64,000 nucleotides of DNA from Proteiniphilum sp. X52 (GTDB taxonomy: Bacteria; Bacteroidota; Bacteroidia; Bacteroidales; Dysgonomonadaceae), in NCBI RefSeq assembly GCF_003712195.1, contig NZ_RDSD01000012.1:1-64000 (forward strand), in the 5' to 3' direction. The notes below the pieces were generated by a model. The model saw only the letters and a list, made by a program, of their open reading frames with translations. It was not told the origin of the DNA and ran no database searches. Positions 55,050-63,149 of the stretch are shown here, in pieces. A program made the translations under genes and the position numbers. Every line of letters starts with the position of its first letter. Position 1 is the first letter of the stretch.

Positions 55050-55053
55050 ACAG
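55037..55053. promoter_or_regulatory. 17-bp perfect palindrome over the dgkA -33 element
   Basis: CTGTTTTGGCAAAACAG is a perfect palindrome around a central G and covers the -33 TTTG of the dgkA promoter. That position suits a repressor operator. Confidence 0.5.
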
Positions 55054-55314
55054 TCTCATTTATTATGATGATTGACATGTTATCAATATGGCATATGGCA
55101 GTGAATTAGATAAATGGATTTGGATTGGTCCGACCTTTGATGGTTAATTTATTTTGGACAAGGCCAGAATAATAGTGCGACAAAGGTGTTTTTGGAAGTT
55201 GAAGATGGAGAATCCCATATGAGTGGAATAGAGGAATCTGATAAATGGAAGAATAAAAAATGGCGGTGTGACGTCTAAGGGTAATGGGAATTATGCCGGT
55301 TTCAAAAAATCTTG
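55054..55314. other. Intergenic stretch with no gene seen
   Basis: AT-rich sequence between the dgkA promoter and the promoter of the zinc-ribbon gene. No ORF of convincing quality, RNA gene or repeat was found in it. Confidence 0.5.
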
Positions 55315-55322
55315 TAAATTTG
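55315..55322 (+). promoter_or_regulatory. -7 element of the zinc-ribbon protein gene (TAAATTTG)
   Basis: TAAATTTG, a full TAnnTTTG match, 36 bp before the ATG at 55359. TATG stands at the -33 position with 19-nt spacing, three of four bases matching TTTG. Confidence 0.55.
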
Positions 55323-55358
55323 TGGATAAGTAACAGTTCCCATTAATTCTGGAAAAAT

Positions 55359-56654
55359 ATGTCTCAATCATGTCCCCTTTGTGGAAAAACCAAGCCGGAA
55401 GAAGCGCTTTTTTGTGATGAGTGTACGAGGAAGATCCATACTGAATATGAGGTGGAGATTCCGAAGGAAATTGAAGAAAAGAATAGTTCTGCTGCTGAAA
55501 ATTTGCTTATGCGGGAACAGTGGGAGGATAGGACCGGCAATTCCGCGTTATCCCAAAAAGAAAGAGTCAATCAGGATCATAACGGTTTAAATCATTCTGA
55601 TGAAGAGGAAGAGTGTGAAAGGGAAGTGGAATCAAAAGCAGGGACAAATGAGGAGGAACTGGAGACGGAATCTGAAGTGGATTATGCGGATAAAAAGCTT
55701 GATCAGGAACCGGAGGCGGAGCGGGTCAAGGAATCAGGCCCGGAGCCGGGAAAAAAGCTGCCGAAGAAGAAAAAGAAGCTAGGGGCGCCGGTTTTATTTG
55801 TGCTGGTGACCGCTCTTCTGGTAGGTGCCTTTTTCATGTATAACGCTACCATACGGAAGAGTAACCTGGATCGCGGCGGATGGGATGCGGCCGTAAAGGC
55901 TAATTCGGTAGAGGGATATCTGGCTTATATGGAAGCACATCCCCGGGGTGCGCACTTTGAAGAGGCTCAGGCCGGCTTGCGCAGACTCAAATCGGAAGAA
56001 GCCGCTGCATGGGAAAAGATGAAAGAAACCGACAACGTCACCGAGTTGCGCGATTTCTTAGCCAGTCACGCCGATAGTCCTTACGCCCCGTTAGTAAGGA
56101 CCAGACTCGATTCACTTGTATGGATAGGCACCTTGCAAATGAATACGCCGGAGTCATACGCTGATTATATCCTGTTGACCGAGAAGGGTGGTATTCCGGG
56201 CGATTATATGGCAGAAGCGAGAAAGAGACATGATTTGCTTTCCCGGCCGCAATCGTCCGATGCCGTTACATTGGATAGTATACGTGCCGCAGTAGGCGGG
56301 GTTTTTATAGCCCTTTCCGCCTTGGATCATAATCGTATGGTTCGCTATCTGGCACCTACTGTGTATCGCTTCTTCAATTCAGGTGCCGCTACCCGTGAAA
56401 GAATTGCCGGTGAGCTGCTCGTGACGGGCGCGCAGACGGAAGGTACCACTCTGAAATTTACTCCGGATCTGGAGTCACTACAATATGAATTGACGGGCGG
56501 CAACCATTACAAAATCAATGTCCCATTGCGGAAGTCTTATCAGAAAGATGGTGCCGCGGAAGAGGTGCACGGCTATATTGCCCACATTGAGCTGGATACA
56601 ATCTTTCAGGTTGTCAGCATATTTGAAACAAAGCCTTATCCTGAAGCGCCTTAG
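55359..56654 (+). CDS. Zinc-ribbon membrane protein, function unknown
   Basis: A 431-residue protein. An N-terminal zinc ribbon (CPLC at 5-8 and CDEC at 19-22), a long acidic Glu/Asp-rich linker (about 30-130), a Lys patch KKLPKKKKKLG, one membrane segment at about 143-163, then an extracytoplasmic part with short helical repeats of the type YLAYMEAHPRGAHFEEAQAGL and a C-terminal beta domain. The topology suggests a cytoplasmic ribbon linked to a periplasmic sensor or binding domain. Not recognised as a named family. uvrB follows after 79 bp on the same strand. Confidence 0.75.
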   Translation: MSQSCPLCGKTKPEEALFCDECTRKIHTEYEVEIPKEIEEKNSSAAENLLMREQWEDRTGNSALSQKERVNQDHNGLNHSDEEEECEREVESKAGTNEEELETESEVDYADKKLDQEPEAERVKESGPEPGKKLPKKKKKLGAPVLFVLVTALLVGAFFMYNATIRKSNLDRGGWDAAVKANSVEGYLAYMEAHPRGAHFEEAQAGLRRLKSEEAAAWEKMKETDNVTELRDFLASHADSPYAPLVRTRLDSLVWIGTLQMNTPESYADYILLTEKGGIPGDYMAEARKRHDLLSRPQSSDAVTLDSIRAAVGGVFIALSALDHNRMVRYLAPTVYRFFNSGAATRERIAGELLVTGAQTEGTTLKFTPDLESLQYELTGGNHYKINVPLRKSYQKDGAAEEVHGYIAHIELDTIFQVVSIFETKPYPEAP

Positions 56655-56733
56655 TGGGAATGGGTGGTTACAGGCCTTGTCCAGATCAGCAATCCCGAAA
56701 ACTAAATTCAATCCTGTTTGTTAAATAATACCT

Positions 56734-58743
56734 ATGGATTTTCAACTTACATCGGCATATCAACCTACCGGAGATCAACCGGAAGCAATCGCGGCGCTGC
56801 TGGAGGGACTCCGGCAGAAAGTCCCTTATCAGACCCTGTTAGGGGTTACCGGATCGGGTAAGACTTTTACGGTGGCCAATGTGATCGCGCAGATAAATAA
56901 ACCCACCTTGGTGCTGAGTCACAATAAAACTCTCGCGGCGCAACTTTACAGCGAGTTCAAGAGTTTCTTTCCAAATAATGCGGTGGAATATTTTGTCTCC
57001 TACTACGATTATTATCAGCCGGAGGCTTATATCCCCACGACCGATACCTATATAGAAAAGGATCTTTCCATCAACGACGAGATTGAAAAACTGCGGCTCG
57101 CAGCCACCTCCTCACTGCTTTCGGGAAGAAACGACGTGATAGTGGTTTCTTCAGTTTCCTGCCTGTATGGCATCGGTAATCCCGAAGATTTTAACAAAAC
57201 CACTGTCGATATCCGTGAGGGGCAGGTGATGGAGCGCGACCAATTATTGCGCCTGCTGGTAAACAGTCTTTATTCGCGTAACGAAACGGCCGATTTCAAC
57301 CGGGGGAATTTCCGGGTGAAAGGCGACACGGTAGATGTTTTCCTGGCATATCACGATTATATCATCCGCATTATCTTTTGGGGGGATGAGATAGAGAGTA
57401 TTGAATCGGTGGATCCACTCAGCGGGATCACCGTTGAACGGTTGGATTCTTACCGGATATTTCCGGCCAACCTTTTTGTCACCACCCAGGAACGCATTAA
57501 CAGGGCGATAGATGAAATACAGATCGACCTGGGAAAACAGGTGGAGTTCTTCCAGTCTATCGGGAAACCGTATGAGGCCAAGCGACTTTACGAAAGGGTG
57601 ACCTATGACCTGGAGATGATCAAGGAGGTAGGTTATTGCTCCGGGATAGAGAACTATTCCCGCTATTTCGACGGCCGGCCCGCCGGCACACGTCCTTTCT
57701 GTCTCCTCGACTTCTTTCCCGAAGACTATCTCACTGTTATTGACGAAAGCCATGTCACCATCCCGCAGATCCGCGCCATGTACGGGGGCGATCACTCCCG
57801 CAAGATCAATCTTGTGGAATTTGGTTTCCGGCTTCCGGCAGCGATCGATAACCGTCCGCTGATGTTCGAAGAGTTTGAAGCGATCACCCCTGAGATTATT
57901 TTTGTGAGCGCCACCCCTGCCGATTATGAACTGGAAAAATCGGAAGGGATTGTGGTCGACCAGTTGATTCGTCCTACAGGGTTGCTCGATCCGCCTATAG
58001 ATGTACGTCCCAGCCTGAACCAGATCGACGACCTGATGGAAGAGATCCGGCAGCGCGTGGAGGTCGATGAACGGGTGTTGGTGACCACCCTCACCAAACG
58101 GATGGCCGAAGAACTGACCGATTACCTGACAAAGAATGGTGTGCGGTGTAATTATATCCACTCCGATGTGGAGACATTGGAGAGGGTGAAAATCATGGAT
58201 GAATTGCGTGGCGGGTTGTTCGACGTGTTGATCGGTGTGAATCTGTTGCGCGAAGGGTTGGATCTCCCCGAGGTGTCGCTTGTGGCAGTACTGGATGCCG
58301 ACAAGGAAGGATTTCTCCGCTCCCATCGATCCCTCACCCAGACAGCCGGCCGCGCGGCACGTAACGTGAACGGAAGGGTGATTTTCTATGCCGATAAAAT
58401 GACCGACAGCATGCGGATGACTATCGACGAGACCAATCGCAGGCGTGAAAAGCAGATAAAATACAATGAAGAGCATGGCATCACACCGCGGCAGATAAAG
58501 AAGGGGCGCTCATCGGCATTGACCGGAGAATATAAAATAACGGCTGAGGCAAAAGCATACATAGAACCCGATTATTACGCTTTGGCGGCGGAACCGATCG
58601 CTGACTATGCCTCGACCGGCGACCTGAAGAAAAAAATAGAACAAACCCGGAAAGCGATGATGGCAGCGGCAAAAAAACTGGAATTCCTGGAGGCAGCACA
58701 ATTGCGGGATCAGTTGATCATGCTGGAAGAAAAGTTGAAATAA
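56734..58743 (+). CDS. uvrB: Excinuclease ABC subunit B
   Basis: A 669-residue DNA-damage recognition helicase of nucleotide excision repair. Walker A GVTGSGKTFT near residue 37, the beta-hairpin region YYDYYQPEAYIP, DEIEKLR, DESHVTIPQ, LREGLDLPEVSLVAVLDADKEGFLRS, TAGRAARN, and the C-terminal UVR motif (KKLEFLEAAQLRDQLIMLEE) that binds UvrC. Full normal length. Confidence 0.97.
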   Translation: MDFQLTSAYQPTGDQPEAIAALLEGLRQKVPYQTLLGVTGSGKTFTVANVIAQINKPTLVLSHNKTLAAQLYSEFKSFFPNNAVEYFVSYYDYYQPEAYIPTTDTYIEKDLSINDEIEKLRLAATSSLLSGRNDVIVVSSVSCLYGIGNPEDFNKTTVDIREGQVMERDQLLRLLVNSLYSRNETADFNRGNFRVKGDTVDVFLAYHDYIIRIIFWGDEIESIESVDPLSGITVERLDSYRIFPANLFVTTQERINRAIDEIQIDLGKQVEFFQSIGKPYEAKRLYERVTYDLEMIKEVGYCSGIENYSRYFDGRPAGTRPFCLLDFFPEDYLTVIDESHVTIPQIRAMYGGDHSRKINLVEFGFRLPAAIDNRPLMFEEFEAITPEIIFVSATPADYELEKSEGIVVDQLIRPTGLLDPPIDVRPSLNQIDDLMEEIRQRVEVDERVLVTTLTKRMAEELTDYLTKNGVRCNYIHSDVETLERVKIMDELRGGLFDVLIGVNLLREGLDLPEVSLVAVLDADKEGFLRSHRSLTQTAGRAARNVNGRVIFYADKMTDSMRMTIDETNRRREKQIKYNEEHGITPRQIKKGRSSALTGEYKITAEAKAYIEPDYYALAAEPIADYASTGDLKKKIEQTRKAMMAAAKKLEFLEAAQLRDQLIMLEEKLK

Positions 58744-58765
58744 AGTGGAAGGTGGGAAACTAAAG

Positions 58766-58805
58766 AGGAACAAATCAACAAATCAGTAAATCAGTAAATC
58801 AGTTT
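58766..58805 (+). repeat. Octads abutting the fhs start
   Basis: Units AGGAACAA, ATCAACAA, ATCAGTAA, ATCAGTAA and ATCAGTTT end 3 bp before the fhs ATG at 58809. The words ATCAACAA and ATCAGTAA are also present in the dgkA leader and in the same orientation relative to the gene. Confidence 0.88.
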
Positions 58806-58808
58806 TAG

Positions 58809-60473
58809 ATGAAATCAGATATTCAAATAGCGAGGGAAACACCCCTGAGAAAAATAAAAGATATAGCGGAGAGTGTCGGGATCGATCGGGAAGAGGTGAT
58901 CGGTTTCGGAAGGCATATGGCAAAGATACCTCTTCATCTTATTGATCAGGAAAAAATTAACCGTAGTAATCTTATATTAGTGACGGCGATTACCCCTACC
59001 AAGGCGGGTATCGGTAAGACAACCGTTTCCATAGGGTTGGCGTTGGGATTGAACAAGATCGGGAAGAAAGCTATCGTCGCATTACGCGAGCCCTCATTAG
59101 GCCCTGTATTCGGGATGAAAGGCGGTGCCGCGGGTGGAGGATATGCCCAGGTGCTTCCAATGGAAAATATCAATCTCCATTTTACCGGTGATTTCCATGC
59201 TGTGACCACAGCCCATAATACCATTTCTGCGCTGCTCGACAACTATATCTTTCGAGTGCAAGGTACTGGCGAGGCAATCAAACAGGTGCTCTGGAAACGG
59301 GTGTTGGATGTAAACGACCGAAACCTGCGTTATATTGTCACGGGACTCGGACCGGGTAACGGGATACCTCAGGAAGGAGGTTTCGATATTACCGCCGCGT
59401 CAGAGCTGATGGCTATCCTTTGCTTGGCGGAAGATGAAAGCGATCTCCGCAGACGGATAGAGAATATACTGCTGGGATACAGGATCGACGGTGAACCATT
59501 CACTGTGAAAGATCTGGGCGTGGCAGGCGCCATCACAGTATTGATGAAAGATGCCGTTCATCCTAACCTGGTGCAGACTACTGAAAATACAGCTGCTTTT
59601 ATACACGGAGGTCCGTTCGCCAATATCGCACATGGATGTAACTCGGTCCTGGCTACCAAAATGGCGATGTGTTATGGTGATTACGTGGTAACTGAGGCAG
59701 GCTTCGGGGCTGATCTGGGTGCGGAGAAATTTTTCAACATCAAGTGCCGCAAGAGCGGATTGCGTCCCAAACTGACCGTCATTGTCGCCACGGCGCAGGG
59801 ATTGAAGATGCACGGAGGCACACCCGAGAAGATGATCAAAGAGCCCGATATGGAAGGTTTGAGAAATGGATTGGAGAATCTGGGAAAACATCTTGAAAAC
59901 CTGGCTGGTTTTGGGCAGTCGGTCGTGGTGGCCTTTAATAAATACGCTTTTGATACCGCGGAAGAGATCGATATGGTACGTGGTTTTTGTCGTGATCGCG
60001 GAGTGCCGTTTGCTGTCAATGAGGCCTTTACCGACGGAGGCGCAGGTGCCGTGGAATTGGCCGAAACGGTAATAGATGCCCTCGAGAACAGGCCATCAGG
60101 GGATTTGAGGTTTACTTACGACGATGAGGATGATATCGAAACCAAGCTTACCAAGATTGCCACGCAGATTTATGGGGCACGCGATGTGGTAATGGGTGAG
60201 AAAGCATTGAAAAAACTGAAGCTGGTGGAAGGGACATCCCTCGAAAAGATGCCGGTATGCATTGCTAAAACACAATACTCCTTCTCAGCCGATCCCAATT
60301 GGTATGGAGTGGCTAAGGATTTCCGGTTTAAAATCAATGATCTGGTGATTAACCGTGGTTCGGAATTTATCGTGGCCATCGCCGGTGAGATGATGCGTAT
60401 GCCCGGATTGCCCGCCGACCCGCAGGCCAAACGGATAGATATCATCCACGGAGAAGTGGAAGGGTTGAGTTGA
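58809..60473 (+). CDS. fhs: Formate-tetrahydrofolate ligase
   Basis: A 554-residue cytoplasmic enzyme making 10-formyl-THF from formate, ATP and THF. P-loop-like [17 protein letters not shown] near residue 60, the active-site block [42 protein letters not shown]-type NDRNLRYIV, and [12 protein letters not shown]. Full length. A short hairpin at 60473-60494 follows directly. Confidence 0.97.
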   Translation: MKSDIQIARETPLRKIKDIAESVGIDREEVIGFGRHMAKIPLHLIDQEKINRSNLILVTAITPTKAGIGKTTVSIGLALGLNKIGKKAIVALREPSLGPVFGMKGGAAGGGYAQVLPMENINLHFTGDFHAVTTAHNTISALLDNYIFRVQGTGEAIKQVLWKRVLDVNDRNLRYIVTGLGPGNGIPQEGGFDITAASELMAILCLAEDESDLRRRIENILLGYRIDGEPFTVKDLGVAGAITVLMKDAVHPNLVQTTENTAAFIHGGPFANIAHGCNSVLATKMAMCYGDYVVTEAGFGADLGAEKFFNIKCRKSGLRPKLTVIVATAQGLKMHGGTPEKMIKEPDMEGLRNGLENLGKHLENLAGFGQSVVVAFNKYAFDTAEEIDMVRGFCRDRGVPFAVNEAFTDGGAGAVELAETVIDALENRPSGDLRFTYDDEDDIETKLTKIATQIYGARDVVMGEKALKKLKLVEGTSLEKMPVCIAKTQYSFSADPNWYGVAKDFRFKINDLVINRGSEFIVAIAGEMMRMPGLPADPQAKRIDIIHGEVEGLS

Positions 60474-60499
60474 TATCATTTTTAGTTGTGATATTTTTT
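60473..60499 (+). terminator. Weak terminator after fhs
   Basis: ATATCA (60473-60478) and TGATAT (60489-60494) form a 6-bp AT stem followed by a T run. It overlaps the -33 element of the next promoter, so read-through control and initiation share sequence. Confidence 0.45.
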
Positions 60500-60527
60500 G
60501 GTATATCATCTTTTTTTTCGATATTTG
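60497..60527 (+). promoter_or_regulatory. Promoter of the membrane-fusion lipoprotein cluster
   Basis: TTTG (60497-60500), 19 nt, GATATTTG (60520-60527; one mismatch to TAnnTTTG). The predicted start near 60533 leaves about 29 nt before the TTG start codon at 60562. Confidence 0.6.
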
Positions 60528-60561
60528 CAACAAACAGGGGTGAATACCAAAATTTTTTTTA

Positions 60562-61815
60562 TTGCACTATCGATCTAATCATATTATCTTCAAAAAAGAT
60601 AAGATAATTTTTATTTTAACTTTATTCTTTTGTCTCTCTTCATGTAATTTGAAAAATAAAGAGAGTATATCTACTTATACCGTTACTAAAACGGATTTTG
60701 AGAATTCGATTTTAATTGAAGGTATAGTCGAGCCTATCCGGTTTACAACCTTGGCTTGTCCGGCCAATGTAGACGGGATAGTCACCTTCCTGATTGATAA
60801 TGGGACCTATGTCAACGAAGGAGATATAGTATGTATTATTGAGGATAATAATCAACAGAACAACTATGACAACCTGCAAATTGCATTGGAAAATGCTACG
60901 GCTGAATTGAACAAGGTCAATGCCGATTTGAAGATGCAATACGCTCTCTTGGAAGCACAGGTGAAGAATAACGAGGTCGATACGGACATCGCCCATCTTG
61001 ATTCCTTGCAACTCAAATTTGCCACGCCAACCCAGAGAAGAATCAAGGAATTAGAACTTGAAAGGGCATACATAGAAAAAGTAAAATTCGAACAGAAACT
61101 GAATGCCCTTGATATCATTAATCAGTCCGAAATAAGAAAGTTGGAAATAAATATCCAGCAGTTGACCAACCGTTTACAATCAGCAGAAAAAATTCTTGAA
61201 GAGTTGACTATCAGGGCTCCTAAAAAAGGATTGGCTATTATTGCCGATTCCCGTATGACAGGCGCCAAGTTAAAGGTGGGGGACAATGTCTGGAATAATA
61301 TGCCGGTGGTTATTATCCCTGAGATGTCGGAAATGAAGGTGAAAATGGCTGTCAATGAAACAGATTTCAAACAGATCAATGAAAACGATTCTGTGGCTTA
61401 CACCTTTGAGGCCATGCCGGGGAACAATGCATATGGAAGAATCACCAAAAAATTACCCGTCGGACAACCCTATAAAAGAGATTCAAAAGTGAAGTTTTTT
61501 GAGGTAGAAGCATCAATCGATAGTGTGATACAGCTTCCCGAACCGGGATTTACAGCAAACAGCCGTGTAATTACAACCTATATCGGAGATACCATCGTCA
61601 TTCCCCAAATTGCCATTTATGATGTTGATTCGATGAAGGTCGTGTATGTCAGGAATAATAATAAATATGAGATGCGCCAAATTGCGACCGGCCCGTCGTC
61701 AATGAAAGAATCGATAGTTACCACCGGTTTAAGAAAGGGAGAAGTAATTTCTCTGATCAAACCGCCCGCTTCATTTATAAGAGGGAAGAGGTTCCTTTCG
61801 GAATCAATTCGTTAG
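60562..61815 (+). CDS. HlyD/RND-type membrane-fusion lipoprotein 1, TTG start
   Basis: A 417-residue periplasmic adaptor. A signal peptide with lipobox LSSC (Cys28), a biotinyl-lipoyl-like half (IEGIVEPIRFTTLACPANVDGIVTFLIDNG), a long coiled-coil hairpin (about 110-215), then beta-barrel and membrane-proximal domains ending in RKGEVISLIKPP. Such proteins link an inner-membrane transporter to an outer-membrane channel. No ATG is available: the frame is closed upstream at 60541 and TTG 60562 is the best start, consistent with the promoter position. It begins a run of three similar genes. Confidence 0.82.
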   Translation: MHYRSNHIIFKKDKIIFILTLFFCLSSCNLKNKESISTYTVTKTDFENSILIEGIVEPIRFTTLACPANVDGIVTFLIDNGTYVNEGDIVCIIEDNNQQNNYDNLQIALENATAELNKVNADLKMQYALLEAQVKNNEVDTDIAHLDSLQLKFATPTQRRIKELELERAYIEKVKFEQKLNALDIINQSEIRKLEINIQQLTNRLQSAEKILEELTIRAPKKGLAIIADSRMTGAKLKVGDNVWNNMPVVIIPEMSEMKVKMAVNETDFKQINENDSVAYTFEAMPGNNAYGRITKKLPVGQPYKRDSKVKFFEVEASIDSVIQLPEPGFTANSRVITTYIGDTIVIPQIAIYDVDSMKVVYVRNNNKYEMRQIATGPSSMKESIVTTGLRKGEVISLIKPPASFIRGKRFLSESIR

Positions 61816-61866
61816 GGTGTGATATTGCTTCAATGATTTTACAACAATAAGATAAATGCTGATAAA

Positions 61867-63111
61867 ATGAGGAACAAGTTTAATACGCTTTTTTTTCTCC
61901 TTTTTTGTTTGATATTCTTTGCTGCATGCGGCCGGAAAGAAGCTCAGCAAGTACCTGTGGGAAAAGTGGCAAAAGGAACTCTTTTTCTTGATTTGTATGA
62001 AGAAGGAGAATTAGAAGCTGTACAATCTATCAATATTGTGGCGCCTCTTATCTCATGGAGATATGGTAATCTGAAAATTACCGAACTGGTAAAAGATGGA
62101 CAGGAGGTGAAAGCAGGAGACACACTCATCGTCTTCGACCCGTCGGAAGTTCTTAAAGGCATTGTCGAGGCGGAGTCGAGTTTGGAAATAGCCAAGGCTG
62201 AGTTTGAGAAGATGATCGCTCAGCAGAAATCCGATCTGGAAGAGCTGAGAGCCGGTTATGAGGTGGCGCGAATTTCCCATGAAATATCTAAAATACGATT
62301 TGAGTCGGCGGAGTATGAATCGGAGATAAAGAAAAAAGAGATACAACTGAATCTTGATAAGGCAGATATTGCTTTGGAAAGAGCCAAAGAACAGATAGAT
62401 AACCGGATAAAAATACAGAGGGAAGAAGTGAAGCAAAAAAATCTTTCCATCATGCAGTTTCAATCCCGGCTTGATGAAGCGCATGAGACACTGAAAAAAT
62501 TGTCTGTGGTTACTCCTTCATCCGGAATTGCCATCATCTCGCGGAACTGGAGCAGTAACAATAAATTTCAGATTGGCGATCAATGCTGGGGTGGATTTCC
62601 CATTATTCAGCTCCCCGATCTGGCCGTGTTAAAAGCAACGGTCAGGATTAACGAAGTGGATGTGGCCAAAATCAGTAAAGGTCTGAAAGTGGAGATAAAG
62701 CCGGACGCATTTTCAGATAGCATCTTCACCGGGACAGTCAACTCAATTGCCAATCTTGCCGTGAACAAAGAGGGATCATCGAAGATAAAAGTATTTCCGG
62801 TTGAAATATTGCTGAACGAGTCGGACAAGCACCTGCTCCCCGGCCTTACCGTGAGTTGCAGAATTATCATAGACAAGATCGAGGATGTGCTTTATATTCC
62901 CTTGGATGCGGTCAGACCAGAGGGAGATAAGAACTTTGTCTATAAAAAGAGTACAAGAGGTTATGATAAAATAGAAATTGAGACCGGCCAGAATAACACC
63001 GATTACGTGGTCGTTGTCAATGGACTCAAAGAAGGGGATGAAATTGCACTGGTGGATCCCTTTGCAGTAGAACCCGACGAGAAGAAACCGGAAAGCAGTG
63101 AGGCGGGATAA
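61867..63111 (+). CDS. HlyD/RND-type membrane-fusion lipoprotein 2
   Basis: A 414-residue paralogue of the preceding gene. Lipobox FAAC (Cys21), a lipoyl-like segment (SINIVAPLISWRYGNLKITELVKDGQEVKAGDTL read as two blocks), a Glu/Lys-rich coiled-coil hairpin at about 100-215, then the barrel domain with VLKATVRINEVDVAKISKG and a C-terminal VVVVNGLKEGDEIAL. It begins 51 bp after the first adaptor on the same strand. Different sequence to its neighbours suggests paralogues that may form a mixed complex. Confidence 0.85.
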   Translation: MRNKFNTLFFLLFCLIFFAACGRKEAQQVPVGKVAKGTLFLDLYEEGELEAVQSINIVAPLISWRYGNLKITELVKDGQEVKAGDTLIVFDPSEVLKGIVEAESSLEIAKAEFEKMIAQQKSDLEELRAGYEVARISHEISKIRFESAEYESEIKKKEIQLNLDKADIALERAKEQIDNRIKIQREEVKQKNLSIMQFQSRLDEAHETLKKLSVVTPSSGIAIISRNWSSNNKFQIGDQCWGGFPIIQLPDLAVLKATVRINEVDVAKISKGLKVEIKPDAFSDSIFTGTVNSIANLAVNKEGSSKIKVFPVEILLNESDKHLLPGLTVSCRIIIDKIEDVLYIPLDAVRPEGDKNFVYKKSTRGYDKIEIETGQNNTDYVVVVNGLKEGDEIALVDPFAVEPDEKKPESSEAG

Positions 63112-63120
63112 TTGATAATT
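63107..63120 (+). repeat. Two GATAATT heptads in the leader of adaptor 3
   Basis: Two perfect copies, the first running through the stop codon of adaptor 2, 30 bp before the ATG at 63150. Confidence 0.75.
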
Positions 63121-63149
63121 GTCAATGAATAAAACACTAAAATAATCGT

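Noticed and set aside
57244-58476. 410-residue reverse-strand ORF
   Set aside because: It is the antisense of uvrB, with no recognisable motif.
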